Below are positions 34,100-42,279 of a stretch of DNA of 64,000 nt, in pieces. Location of the stretch: contig NZ_PQHZ01000006.1 of NCBI RefSeq assembly GCF_003385185.1, positions 1 through 64,000 of the forward strand, given 5' to 3'. Numbering within the stretch: position 1 is the stretch's first letter; each line of letters starts with the position of its first letter. The notes under the pieces were generated by a model. It made no database searches, was not told the origin of the DNA, and saw only the letters and a list, made by a program, of their open reading frames with translations. A program made the translations under genes and the position numbers. This stretch comes from Amycolatopsis palatopharyngis (GTDB lineage Bacteria > Actinomycetota > Actinomycetes > Mycobacteriales > Pseudonocardiaceae).

Positions 34100-36382
34100 T
34101 CAGCGCGGGAAGGGCTCGAAGTCGATGTCGAAGTTGATCGGGAAACTGCGCGGTTTGGTGCCGGTCGCCCTGGCATAGGCATTGGCGATCGCGCCGACCG
34201 CCGCCGGTACCCCGAGCTCGCCAGCGCCACCGGGTTCGCCCGTGGTGATCGGCATGACCACGATCTCCACCCGCGGCGGCGAATCCTTCTGCCGTGGGTA
34301 GTGGAACTGCGAGTAGGAACCCTCGAGCGGCAGGCCATTTTCGATGTGCAGCCCCGCGCGCAACGTCGTGGCGATCGCGTCGGTGAGCCCGCCCAGCATC
34401 TGGCCCTCCAGGCCACGCGGGTTGATCGGCCGCCCGACGTCGACCACGATGCTCGCCCTGGTCACCCTCGGCTGCTTCGGGTCCCGCGCGTCCATTTCCA
34501 CCAGACATGCGGTGCAGGACTTGTACTCCTCGTGGAAGGCGACACCCTGCGCGAAGCCTTCGGGCATCTCCCTGCCCCACTCGCCGATCTCCGCGACCTT
34601 GTCGAGCACGGCCCGCTGCCGGTCGTCCTTCAGGGAGGACCGGCGGAACTCCAGCGGATCCTTGCCCAGTTTCGCGGCCATCTCGTCGACGATGATCTCC
34701 TCGACACCACGTGCGTTCGCCGAGTACACCGAGCGCCAGCTGCCGGTGTACATCTTCAGCGGGATCTCGCCCAGCAGGTTGGTCACGACGCCGAAGTTGT
34801 ACGGCGTCTTGACCGTGGTCAGGAAGACCGTCTGCGCGAAGCTGAGGTTGCCCCCGACCGGGATATTGGCCGCCTGCGCGGTGAGGATCTCGCCGAGCCC
34901 GTGGCCGAAGTCGGTCTCCACAGCGGCTACCCGGTGCTCGAACGAGAGCACGTTGCCGAGGGTGAACGTGGTCCGCACTTTGTGGTGGGTGGCGGGCCGG
35001 GCCCTGCCGTGACGCATGTCGTCGATGCGGGTCCACATGAGCTTGACCGGCTTGCCCATGGCCTTCGAGGCGTGCGCGGCCTCCAGCGCGGCGTCGAAGA
35101 AGAGCCTGCGACCGAAGGAACCGCCACCCTGCACGACGTGCACGGTGACCTTGTTCTCCGGAAGCCCGATCTCCCTCGCGATGGTCTGCTTCGCGACGAT
35201 CGGCGATTTGAGCCCGGACCAGATCTCCGCCCTGTCGGCTCGCACGTCGGCGACGGCGGAGTTGCTCTCCAGCGGCGCGTGACTGGCGAACGCGAAATCG
35301 AACTCCGCGTCCACATGCTCGACCAGCACCGGCGGTACGGCGAACGGGAGTGCCGCCCCGCGCAGCTTCTCCTTGATCGTCTCGTTGTTCTCGTTGTCGA
35401 CGGTGCCGGGATTCCACGTGACGTCCAGGGCGTCCTTCGCCTCGAGTGCGTGCCCGAACGTCTCGGCCATCACCGCGACACCGGTGGGGATCATCGCGAG
35501 GTCGATCACGCCGGGCATCGAGCGAATCGCGGCCTCGTTGTTCACCGACTTCGGTGTGCCATGGATCGTCGGCGCGCGGCGGACCATCGTCGGCATGGCA
35601 CCGGGGATGTCCATGTCCAACGTGTACTGCTTGGCTCCGGTGACCATGCCGCGTGCGTCGATGCGCGAGGTCGGCGTGCCGACCAGGGTGTGGTCGGACT
35701 CCGGTTTGGGCGCGGCGGTGCCGACCGGCAGGGACGCGCGTGCCGCGGCCGCGGAGAGCGCCCCGAACGTCGCGGAACGCCCGTCCGGTGCGAACACCGA
35801 ACCTCCGCGGGCCGTGAGCCGCTCGGCGGGCACGTCCCATCGCTCACCCGCGGCTGCCAGCAGCCTGGTCCGAGCGGCAGCGGCGACGTTGCGCATCGGG
35901 GTGTAGATCGCACGAATGGTGTTGGAACCGCCGGTGAGCTGGTTGAACAGCAGCTCGGGGCGGGCGTCGGCGAGGGTCACCTCGACGTTCTCCAGCGGAA
36001 CACCGAGCTCCTCCGCGACCAGCATGGCCGTCGCGGTGTTGATGCCCTGCCCGACCTCCGCGCGCGGCAGTTCGACGCGGACACGGTTGTCCTCGCTGAT
36101 CTCCAGCACGAGCATATGCGAGGTCGGCGCGGCAGCGAGGATCAAGATGTCGCCGAGATCGACGACGTCCGCGGGCGCAGGCAAACTGGGAATCTGGGCC
36201 TGCGCGGTACCGGGTGCGAGCGTGTCGCCGCCCAGCTTGGCCGCGATGGTCAGGGTGGGCGCCGCTACCAGAAAGGTGAGGAAGCGGCGGCGGCCGAGAC
36301 CGCTCCCGCCGTGTTCGGTGTCGTCGGGCGGATCCACGCCAGGCTCGGGCGCGGAAACTGGGGGCGTGGTGGGATGGGCCAT
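34100..36382 (-). CDS. Molybdopterin-binding subunit of isoquinoline-1-oxidoreductase-type hydroxylase
   Basis: A 760-residue large subunit (IorB/CoxL-like). The N-terminus carries a twin-arginine signal (LGRRRFLTFLVAAPTLTIAA), so the complex is exported folded. The Mo-cofactor region includes RVELPRAEVGQGINTATAML, QLTGGSNTIRA, VQGGGSFGRR and the catalytic glutamate loop GEPGGAGELGVPAAVGAIAN near the C-terminus. It oxidises N-heterocycles or aldehydes in relatives; the substrate here is unknown. The small 2Fe-2S subunit follows after 126 nt. No cytochrome partner or Mo insertion chaperone is visible in the window. Confidence 0.9.
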   Translation of the reverse strand: MAHPTTPPVSAPEPGVDPPDDTEHGGSGLGRRRFLTFLVAAPTLTIAAKLGGDTLAPGTAQAQIPSLPAPADVVDLGDILILAAAPTSHMLVLEISEDNRVRVELPRAEVGQGINTATAMLVAEELGVPLENVEVTLADARPELLFNQLTGGSNTIRAIYTPMRNVAAAARTRLLAAAGERWDVPAERLTARGGSVFAPDGRSATFGALSAAAARASLPVGTAAPKPESDHTLVGTPTSRIDARGMVTGAKQYTLDMDIPGAMPTMVRRAPTIHGTPKSVNNEAAIRSMPGVIDLAMIPTGVAVMAETFGHALEAKDALDVTWNPGTVDNENNETIKEKLRGAALPFAVPPVLVEHVDAEFDFAFASHAPLESNSAVADVRADRAEIWSGLKSPIVAKQTIAREIGLPENKVTVHVVQGGGSFGRRLFFDAALEAAHASKAMGKPVKLMWTRIDDMRHGRARPATHHKVRTTFTLGNVLSFEHRVAAVETDFGHGLGEILTAQAANIPVGGNLSFAQTVFLTTVKTPYNFGVVTNLLGEIPLKMYTGSWRSVYSANARGVEEIIVDEMAAKLGKDPLEFRRSSLKDDRQRAVLDKVAEIGEWGREMPEGFAQGVAFHEEYKSCTACLVEMDARDPKQPRVTRASIVVDVGRPINPRGLEGQMLGGLTDAIATTLRAGLHIENGLPLEGSYSQFHYPRQKDSPPRVEIVVMPITTGEPGGAGELGVPAAVGAIANAYARATGTKPRSFPINFDIDFEPFPR

Positions 36383-36562
36383 CGAGACTCCGAATTCGGC
36401 AGCGTCGCCGTGGACGTAACTGACTGCGAGCGATCGTTAGCTGTGTAGCGCGCGTCACACTACTGGCTGACCGCGCGTACGGCCACGAATCACATACCCC
36501 CTTTTGGGTGCACTCCCTACCCCATCTGCCGCCCTTAAGTACCGCCATCCGCCGCCCGAGAA

Positions 36563-36616
36563 GTTCCCCAATGTGGCATTGGGGAACTCCAACGTCCCCA
36601 ATGCCACATTGGGGAC
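36563..36616. repeat. Repeat family 2, second copy
   Basis: Two CCCCAATG...CATTGGGG hairpins (36563-36587 and 36594-36616) with the same centres (TGG, then CCA) and the same approximate 8-nt spacing (TCCAACGT) as at 8646-8700. It lies in the 313-nt gap between the hydroxylase gene (minus) and the ABC transporter operon (plus). The rest of that gap holds only the iron box described below. Confidence 0.9.
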
Positions 36617-36682
36617 ATCCCGCAGGCGGGGAGACGATCACGGCAGAGCGGCCCCGCCGACGAGTGCGGCGAAAACAGCGGG

Positions 36683-36696
36683 TTAGGCTGCCCTAA
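36683..36696 (+). promoter_or_regulatory. Iron box (DtxR/IdeR-like) over the ABC operon start
   Basis: TTAGGCTGCCCTAA, a 14-bp palindrome with TTAGG/CCTAA arms, ends on the A of the ATG at 36696. It matches the core of DtxR/IdeR operators, which repress siderophore uptake genes in iron-replete cells. The transcript may be leaderless. Confidence 0.65.
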
Positions 36697-37760
36697 TGAC
36701 CGCGACCATCGCCGGATCGGCCGGACAGCGCAGCCGGCGACCCGTCGTCCGCACAGGTCAGCGCCGTCGACGGCTCGCCGGCCTTTTGGTGCTGCTGCTG
36801 GCGCTGGTCGTCGCGGTCGCGCTGAGCCTGGCGTTCGGCGCGCGGGCCATCCCGCCCGGCGCGGTCTGGGACGCGCTGCTGAATCCGGCTGGTGCTGCCC
36901 AGGACCCTGACACGATCGTGGTGCGGTCACTGCGCGTTCCGCGCACGGTGATCGGCGTGCTCGTGGGGATGGCCCTCGGCGTCGCGGGCGCACTCATGCA
37001 GGGGCACACCCGCAACCCCATCGCCGATCCCGGCCTGCTCGGGGTCAACCAGGGCGCCGCGTTCGCGATCGTGCTGGCCGTCGTGGTTTTCGGGGTGGAG
37101 GGGCTCGAGTCGTTCATCTGGTTCGGGTTCGCCGGGGCGATGCTCGCCGCGATCGTGGTGTTCATCCTCGGCGCCGTCGGCGGACGCGGTTCGACGCCGG
37201 TGACGCTCGCGCTGGCCGGGGCCGCCGTGAGCGCCCTGCTTTACGGCGTGATCTCGGCGATCGTGCTCGGCAACCGGCAGGGCATGGAGACCTACCGGTT
37301 CTGGCACGTCGGATCGATCGCCGGGCGCGACTTCGCCATCGCGGAACAGATCGCGCCGTTCCTGCTCATCGGACTGCTGCTCGCGGTGATGAACGCCCCC
37401 GGATTGAACACGCTCTCACTCGGCGAAGACGTGGCCACCTCGCTCGGGCACGACCTGCGCCGCACCCGTGTCGTCGGGGTGCTGGCGATCACGCTGCTCA
37501 CCGGGGCGGCCGTGGCCGCGTGCGGGCCGATCGCGTTCCTCGGCCTGATCGTGCCGCACGTCGCTCGCTTCGTGACCGGACCGGACTACCGCTGGCTGGT
37601 GCCGTTCGCCGCCCTGCTCGGCGCGGTTCTGCTGCTGGTCGCCGACGTCCTGGGCCGGATCGTCTCCGGCGACAGCTTCGAGGTCGGCATCATGCTCGCG
37701 GTCATCGGCGCGCCCGTCTTCATCGTCCTCGTGCGCAGGAGGGGACTGGCCCGGCTATGA
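36696..37760 (+). CDS. Fe3+-siderophore ABC transporter permease (FecCD)
   Basis: A 354-residue membrane protein with about 9-10 helices, of the FecCD family. The N-terminus is basic; helix 1 is LAGLLVLLLALVVAVALSLA; family motifs are RVPRTVIGVLVGMALGVAGA, MQGHTRNPIADPGLLGVNQG and GPIAFLGLIVPHVARF. The ATG sits directly after an iron box. It overlaps the second permease gene (ATGA). Confidence 0.92.
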   Translation: MTATIAGSAGQRSRRPVVRTGQRRRRLAGLLVLLLALVVAVALSLAFGARAIPPGAVWDALLNPAGAAQDPDTIVVRSLRVPRTVIGVLVGMALGVAGALMQGHTRNPIADPGLLGVNQGAAFAIVLAVVVFGVEGLESFIWFGFAGAMLAAIVVFILGAVGGRGSTPVTLALAGAAVSALLYGVISAIVLGNRQGMETYRFWHVGSIAGRDFAIAEQIAPFLLIGLLLAVMNAPGLNTLSLGEDVATSLGHDLRRTRVVGVLAITLLTGAAVAACGPIAFLGLIVPHVARFVTGPDYRWLVPFAALLGAVLLLVADVLGRIVSGDSFEVGIMLAVIGAPVFIVLVRRRGLARL

Positions 37761-38842
37761 CCTCCACTGACCAGATCGACGCCGCGCCAGGGCGCAGAAC
37801 CGTCCGGATCGGCCCGTTCACCGCCGCCGTACGCCCGAGGGTGGTGGCCGTGCCGCTGATCGGCCTCGGCCTGCTCGTGCTGGTCGCCGCGCTGAACATC
37901 GGCAGGGGCAGCTCCCATATCGAGGTGCTCGACGTGCTGCGCACGCTGGCCGGTGGGGGCGACCGCCGCGAACAGGGCATCATCTTCGACCTCCGGCTCC
38001 CGCGCACCCTGGCCGGAATCCTGGTCGGCGCGGGCCTCGGCCTCGCGGGCGCGGTGTTCCAGTCCATCGCCCGCAATCCGCTCGCCAGCCCGGACATCCT
38101 CGGTATCACCTGGGGTGCGGGTGCAGCCGCGGTCGCGGTGATCGTGGTCGGCGGATACCGGGGTCAGATCAGCGGGGTGGCTGCCGAGGTCGGCGTCCCA
38201 CTGGCCGGGCTGGCGGGGGGAGTGCTGACCGGCGTGCTGCTGTATCTGCTGTCCTGGCGCAAGGGAATCGACGGTTATCGGCTCGTGCTGATCGGCATCG
38301 GCCTGTCCGCGGTCGGCTACAACGTGGTCAACTGGCTGCTCACGGTCGGTGACGTCGAGGACGCCACCCGTGCGACGACCTGGCTCGTCGGCAACCTGAG
38401 CGACGTCGGCTGGGAGGCGGTCACCCCGACCGCCATCGCGCTGGTCCTGCTGGTGCCCGCCGTGCTGATCTGCGCGCACACGATCGGCGGGCTTCAGTTC
38501 GGCGACGACACCGCACGTGGCCTCGGAATCCGGGTCGACGGCGCGCGAGCGACATTGCTCCTGCTGGCGGCCGCGCTGGCCGCGGTGGCCACGGCCGCGG
38601 CTGGACCCATCACGTTCGTCGCACTGGCGACTCCGCAGATCGCGCTGCGGCTGGCTCGCACGGCGCAGCCGCCACTGGCCGGTTCGCTGGTGCTCGGCGC
38701 GCTGCTCACGGTGAGCGCCGACCTCGCCGTGCGGCTCACGCCCGGCGCCTCCGACCTCCCGGTCGGGGTGCTCACTGCGATCCTCGGCGCGCCGTACCTG
38801 ATCTTTCTGTTCGTCCGATCCCGTCGGGAGGCCCGCGCATGA
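37757..38842 (+). CDS. Fe3+-siderophore ABC transporter permease (FecCD), second subunit
   Basis: A 361-residue FecCD-family permease, the partner of the preceding gene, with which it overlaps by 4 nt. Motifs: RLPRTLAGILVGAGLGLAGA, FQSIARNPLASPDILGITWG and AGPITFVALATPQIALRLA. Two different permeases point to a heterodimer. It overlaps the ATPase gene by 4 nt. Confidence 0.92.
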   Translation: MTSTDQIDAAPGRRTVRIGPFTAAVRPRVVAVPLIGLGLLVLVAALNIGRGSSHIEVLDVLRTLAGGGDRREQGIIFDLRLPRTLAGILVGAGLGLAGAVFQSIARNPLASPDILGITWGAGAAAVAVIVVGGYRGQISGVAAEVGVPLAGLAGGVLTGVLLYLLSWRKGIDGYRLVLIGIGLSAVGYNVVNWLLTVGDVEDATRATTWLVGNLSDVGWEAVTPTAIALVLLVPAVLICAHTIGGLQFGDDTARGLGIRVDGARATLLLLAAALAAVATAAAGPITFVALATPQIALRLARTAQPPLAGSLVLGALLTVSADLAVRLTPGASDLPVGVLTAILGAPYLIFLFVRSRREARA

Positions 38843-39636
38843 CACGTCTGAAGGCCGAGGGTGTGCGCCTCGGATACGGCGAGCGGGTGGTGGTCGACGA
38901 CCTCGACCTGGACGTGGTGGACGGTTCGATCACGGTGATCATCGGACCGAACGGCTGCGGCAAGTCGACGCTGCTGCGGGCGCTCGGCCGGTTGCTCAGC
39001 CCGCGCGCGGGCGCGGTCCTGTTGGACGGCAAGCGGATCGACCGGCAGCCGACCAAGGAGGTCGCGAAGGTCGTCGGCCTGCTGCCGCAGGCGCCCAGCG
39101 CACCGGAGGGGCTGACTGTCGCCGACCTCGTCACGCGGGGCAGACACCCACACCAGAGTTGGTACCGGCAGTGGTCGGGCGACGACGAGGAGGCCGTTGG
39201 GCGGGCGCTCACGCTGACCGGGATGGACGCCCACGCTGAGCGGGTGGTGGATCACCTCTCCGGCGGACAGCGGCAGCGGGCGTGGATCTCGATGACGCTG
39301 GCGCAGGACACGTCGCTGCTGCTGCTGGACGAGCCGATCACCTATCTCGACCTCGCGCACCAGGTGGACGTACTGGATCTGGTGCACAGCCTGCATTCCG
39401 AGCGGGGGACCACGGTGGTGATGGTGCTGCACGATCTGAACCTCGCCGCCCGCTACGCCGATACGCTGGTCGCCATGCGCGACGGACAGATCGTCGCGCA
39501 GGGTGCGCCGGGGGAAGTGCTCACCGAAGAGCTGCTTTCGGACGTCTTCGGCCTGAACGCGAAGGTCCTGCCCGACCCGGTCTCCGGAACCCCGCTGGTG
39601 GTCCCGATCAGCGCCCATCTCCGCCCCGGCACCTAG
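38839..39636 (+). CDS. Fe3+-siderophore ABC transporter ATP-binding protein
   Basis: A 265-residue ATPase of the FecE/FepC type. Walker A IIGPNGCGKSTLL, signature LSGGQRQRAWI, Walker B LLLLDEPITYLDLAHQ and the switch histidine in VMVLHDLNLAARYA. With the two permeases it would import ferric siderophores. A solute-binding protein gene is missing from the window and must be elsewhere. A family 1 palindrome begins 4 nt after the stop. Confidence 0.93.
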   Translation: MTRLKAEGVRLGYGERVVVDDLDLDVVDGSITVIIGPNGCGKSTLLRALGRLLSPRAGAVLLDGKRIDRQPTKEVAKVVGLLPQAPSAPEGLTVADLVTRGRHPHQSWYRQWSGDDEEAVGRALTLTGMDAHAERVVDHLSGGQRQRAWISMTLAQDTSLLLLDEPITYLDLAHQVDVLDLVHSLHSERGTTVVMVLHDLNLAARYADTLVAMRDGQIVAQGAPGEVLTEELLSDVFGLNAKVLPDPVSGTPLVVPISAHLRPGT

Positions 39637-39640
39637 ACCT

Positions 39641-39662
39641 CGCACTTTCCCGGGAAAGTGCG
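39641..39662. repeat. Palindrome family 1 after the ABC transporter operon
   Basis: Perfect 22-bp copy beginning 4 nt after the stop codon of the ATPase gene, consistent with a role in 3'-end formation. Confidence 0.9.
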
Positions 39663-39718
39663 AGCCCGGGGTTCACCCATTTCGTGACATCGCGGTCTAT
39701 GTCGTGTGTCACGTGCCC

Positions 39719-39733
39719 GTGTTGTCACAACAC
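39719..39733. promoter_or_regulatory. 15-bp palindrome upstream of AhpD-like gene
   Basis: GTGTTGTCACAACAC is a perfect palindrome around a central C, 55 nt upstream of the AhpD-like gene. Likely an operator; the regulator is not apparent. Confidence 0.45.
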
Positions 39734-39788
39734 TCGGGTGGCCGGCATCTGGTGTTCGTTCACGCGACATCAGGAATGAGGCCAGATC

Positions 39789-40274
39789 ATGGACATCCGA
39801 TTCAACATGTTCGACAACGAGATCGCTCTCAAGTTCGCCAAGCGTTTCGCCAATGCCGGAACGGTGATCACCCAGTCGCCGCTGCCGAAGTCCACGCAGG
39901 AACTGGTGTCGCTGCGTGCGAGCCAGATCAACGGCTGTGGGTGGTGCATCGACGCACACACCAAGGAGGCCGCGGCCGCCGGGGAAACCTCGGTCCGGCT
40001 CAACCTGGTCGCCGCCTGGCGGGAGTCCACTGTGTTCACCGAGGCCGAGCAGGCCGCGCTGGCACTCGCCGAAGAGGGCACCCGGCTCGCCGACGCCCAT
40101 GACGGCGTGTCCGACGAGACCTGGAGCCACGTCCGTAAGCACTACGACGACGACCAGATCGCGGCACTGGTCGCCCTGGTCGCGCTGATCAACGCGGCCA
40201 ACCGGCTCGCCGTGATCGTGCACCAGAAGGGTGGTTCCTACGAGCCCGGCATGTTCGACGAGATGATGAACTGA
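39789..40274 (+). CDS. Carboxymuconolactone decarboxylase/AhpD-like protein
   Basis: A 161-residue protein of the CMD/AhpD family. The active CxxC with its histidine is NGCGWCIDAHTKEAAAAG, as in AhpD alkylhydroperoxidases. A helix-rich remainder (FTEAEQAALALAEEGTRLAD, ALVALINAANRLAV) fits the family. It may act in peroxide defence; the partner AhpC is not in the window. The 3' end overlaps the convergent small gene by 37 nt. Confidence 0.9.
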   Translation: MDIRFNMFDNEIALKFAKRFANAGTVITQSPLPKSTQELVSLRASQINGCGWCIDAHTKEAAAAGETSVRLNLVAAWRESTVFTEAEQAALALAEEGTRLADAHDGVSDETWSHVRKHYDDDQIAALVALVALINAANRLAVIVHQKGGSYEPGMFDEMMN

Positions 40275-40498
40275 TCGGCTGACGAATCCCCGCCCGGCGC
40301 CGCTGCCAAGCAGGGGACACAGGGGGCGCCGCCGGGACGCGGGAGGCTTTCCAGAACGTACGGCTCGAAGCGTGCGCCGCATTGCGCGGCGAGGTGCGAG
40401 GGGATGACGCCGTCGCCCGGCAGGCGGATCAGATGTACGACTCGCTCGCTCTCGCCGCGCGCGTGTTCGCGTAGGAGTCGCGCGAAGACGAGGGTCAC
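40238..40498 (-). CDS. Small Cys-containing protein of the DUF397-type locus
   Basis: An 86-residue protein starting at GTG 40498, overlapping the preceding gene's stop (GTGA). It holds ERVVHLIRLPGDGVIPSH, then CGARFEPYVLESLPR and GAPCVPCLAAAP, a pattern of Cys plus CxxC seen in small Pseudonocardiaceae proteins encoded opposite XRE-DUF5753 genes. Metal binding is plausible. The tail overlaps the AhpD-like gene on the other strand by 37 nt, so the end of one of the two might differ from this call. Confidence 0.6.
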   Translation of the reverse strand: MTLVFARLLREHARGESERVVHLIRLPGDGVIPSHLAAQCGARFEPYVLESLPRPGGAPCVPCLAAAPGGDSSADQFIISSNMPGS

Positions 40499-40803
40499 GA
40501 CGCACTCAACGTGACGATTACCCGCTCGGTGTCTTTGATCGTGCGGTGGATCTCCCGGACGGTGCCGCACGGCCAGGCCTGATGACAACCTCGACAACGG
40601 CCGTGCGGCCCTGTTTCGTGCTCTGCCAGCGCCGCACGCACGACGTCAACGAGGTCCGGGATGAGCCTGCGCGCCGTCGCGGTGTCCTGGGCGTCCCAGC
40701 GGGTGCACCGCATGGCGAGGAACTCCGCGCGGTCGAGATGGTCGTACAGATCGTCGCGTAGCAACGCGTAGGCATCCGCCAGTGCGGCGGGAACTGTGGT
40801 CAT
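40495..40803 (-). CDS. Small Cys/His protein, divergent from the XRE regulator
   Basis: A 102-residue protein. A helical N-terminus (ALADAYALLRDDLYDHLDRA) precedes a possible metal site, HGRCRGCHQAWPCGTVREIH (3 Cys, 3 His), and a final helix. The ATG at 40803 is 115 nt from the divergent XRE gene. It is coupled to the following small gene (GTGA). The family is frequent next to XRE-DUF5753 genes in this group (recalled), with no known function. Confidence 0.7.
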   Translation of the reverse strand: MTTVPAALADAYALLRDDLYDHLDRAEFLAMRCTRWDAQDTATARRLIPDLVDVVRAALAEHETGPHGRCRGCHQAWPCGTVREIHRTIKDTERVIVTLSAS

Positions 40804-40918
40804 GGTTTGCCTCCCGCTACAAGCAAACCCTGTGTCCTGCGGACATACCCGCGCCTCTTCGGGGGATATGCCCGCGCGCCGCCACGGCACCACTTGCGCG
40901 CGGTCTACTTTCGACCGT

Positions 40919-41794
40919 ATGGAGGATCGCGAAACCACAGTCCGCAGCCGGGAGCTAGGTGAGGGGGTGCGTGCCGTGATGCGCAGGGCTGGAGTAAGCG
41001 GCAGCGAGATCGGCCGCAAACTCGGCTGGTCGCAGAGCCGGGTTTCCCGGATTCTGACCGGAAAACGTGGCGGAACGGAAATGGAAGTGGTGAGCATCCT
41101 CGCCATCTGCGAGGTGAAGGGGGACGAGCGCGAACGGCTGATCCGGCTTGCTCGCGACCAGGCCACGCCGGGTTGGTTGCAGCAGCACGGAGACCGCCTG
41201 CCGAAGCAACTCCGCACGCTCATCGACCACGAGGACAAGGCGGTGAGCATCGGACAGTTCCAACCGGTTGTGGTGCCCGGATTGCTGCAGACCGGGGACT
41301 ACGCGCGGGAGCTGATGACCGAGACCGGTAACGCGCCCGCTGATGAGATCGAGGACAGGGTTGCCGCGCGGCTGGCCAGGCAGAGCCTGATCAGCAGAAG
41401 GCCGCCAGTGCAGTTCGACTTTTTCGTCCATGAGTTCGTGCTTCGTCTCCCCATAGGCGGCAGAGCTGTGATGTCGGATCAGTTGCATCACCTGTTGCGA
41501 TTGTCGGTACGCCCACAAGTCGCCATTCGAGTGGTGCCCGCCGCAGTCGGCGGGCACCCCGCCATCGCCGGGCAGTTCGAGTTCATGGAGTTCGCGGAGT
41601 TCAAGCCCGTGGTCTATCTCGACACCGAGACGTCCTGCCTCTTCCTTGAGGAGCCCGTGGAAATTGCCGCCTACCGCCGCGTTTTGCGCGGCCTCGCGAA
41701 TAGGGCGCTGGATGAGGGACAATCGCGGGAGCTCATTGCCAGCCTGGCAACCGAGCTGTACCCCTCGGGAGAGGATTGCGATGAACATGGGTGA
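40919..41794 (+). CDS. XRE-family regulator with DUF5753
   Basis: A 291-residue protein. The N-terminal HTH is LGEGVRAVMRRAGVSGSEIG followed by KLGWSQSRVSRILTG; the C-terminal 190 residues are DUF5753 (IGQFQPVVVPGLLQTGDYAR, VAARLARQSLISRRPPVQFD, FEFMEF, VYLDTET). This architecture is that of the WhiJ/AbaA-like regulators of Streptomyces, which act with DUF397 proteins in development and antibiotic control. ATG 41781 of a DUF397 gene lies within its end. Confidence 0.9.
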   Translation: MEDRETTVRSRELGEGVRAVMRRAGVSGSEIGRKLGWSQSRVSRILTGKRGGTEMEVVSILAICEVKGDERERLIRLARDQATPGWLQQHGDRLPKQLRTLIDHEDKAVSIGQFQPVVVPGLLQTGDYARELMTETGNAPADEIEDRVAARLARQSLISRRPPVQFDFFVHEFVLRLPIGGRAVMSDQLHHLLRLSVRPQVAIRVVPAAVGGHPAIAGQFEFMEFAEFKPVVYLDTETSCLFLEEPVEIAAYRRVLRGLANRALDEGQSRELIASLATELYPSGEDCDEHG

Positions 41795-41966
41795 ACTGGA
41801 CGGCATCGCTTGGCGCACCAGCAGCTACAGCACCAACGGCGGTGACTGCGTCGAGATCGGGCACCGTGCCGACCAGGTGCTGGTCCGCGACACCAAGGAC
41901 CGGCCCGGCGGCGCCCTCACCGTGCCTCGGGTGCCCTGGCATGCCCTTCTCGACCAGGTGCGTTAG
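41781..41966 (+). CDS. DUF397 protein
   Basis: A 61-residue protein with the typical DUF397 sequence: WRTSSYSTNGGDCVEIG and VLVRDTKDRPGGALTV, ending WHALL. Such proteins are partners of XRE-DUF5753 regulators. It overlaps the regulator gene by 14 nt, has GGAGAGGA upstream, and its end overlaps the convergent winged-helix gene by 50 nt. Confidence 0.9.
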   Translation: MNMGELDGIAWRTSSYSTNGGDCVEIGHRADQVLVRDTKDRPGGALTVPRVPWHALLDQVR

Positions 41967-42279
41967 TCCAGTCGCGCGCCTGCTTGTGCAGCGCGTCGAG
42001 CCGTTCCCAGTGTGCGGCCAACGCCTTGCTGCCCTCACCTGTCAGCCGAACCCATGTCTCTGGGCGCTTGCCGCTGAACCGCTTGCTGATCGTCACCAGC
42101 CCGCCCGTCTCCAGTTTGCTGAGATGCGCGGACAGGTTGCCCTTCGACAGCCCCGTGAGTCGTTGCAGGAACAGGAAGTCGGCCTGCTCGCACGCGCTGA
42201 GCGCGGTGGTGATCGCCAGCCGGGCGGGTTCGTGGATCAGTTTGTCCAGTCCGGCGAGTTCCTCGAACGGTCCGCTCAC
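41917..42279 (-). CDS. Winged-helix transcriptional regulator
   Basis: A 120-residue MarR/ArsR-like winged-helix protein: LDKLIHEPARLAITTALSAC, LQRLTGLSKGNLSAHLSKLE and GLVTISKRFSGKRPETWVRL. This matches the group encoded with small membrane proteins in actinobacteria. The GTG at 42279 follows AAGGGAGG and overlaps the upstream membrane-protein gene (GTGA order reversed: the membrane gene is upstream, this gene would be downstream). Likely a repressor of its own operon. Confidence 0.85.
   Translation of the reverse strand: MSGPFEELAGLDKLIHEPARLAITTALSACEQADFLFLQRLTGLSKGNLSAHLSKLETGGLVTISKRFSGKRPETWVRLTGEGSKALAAHWERLDALHKQARDWTNAPGREGHARAPEAR

Noticed and set aside
33410..36448. A 1012-codon open frame on the plus strand across the molybdenum hydroxylase genes.
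   Set aside because: It is antisense to two well-recognised proteins and its translation (rich in Arg, His, Gly, Val) has no family features; long antisense frames are normal at this GC content.
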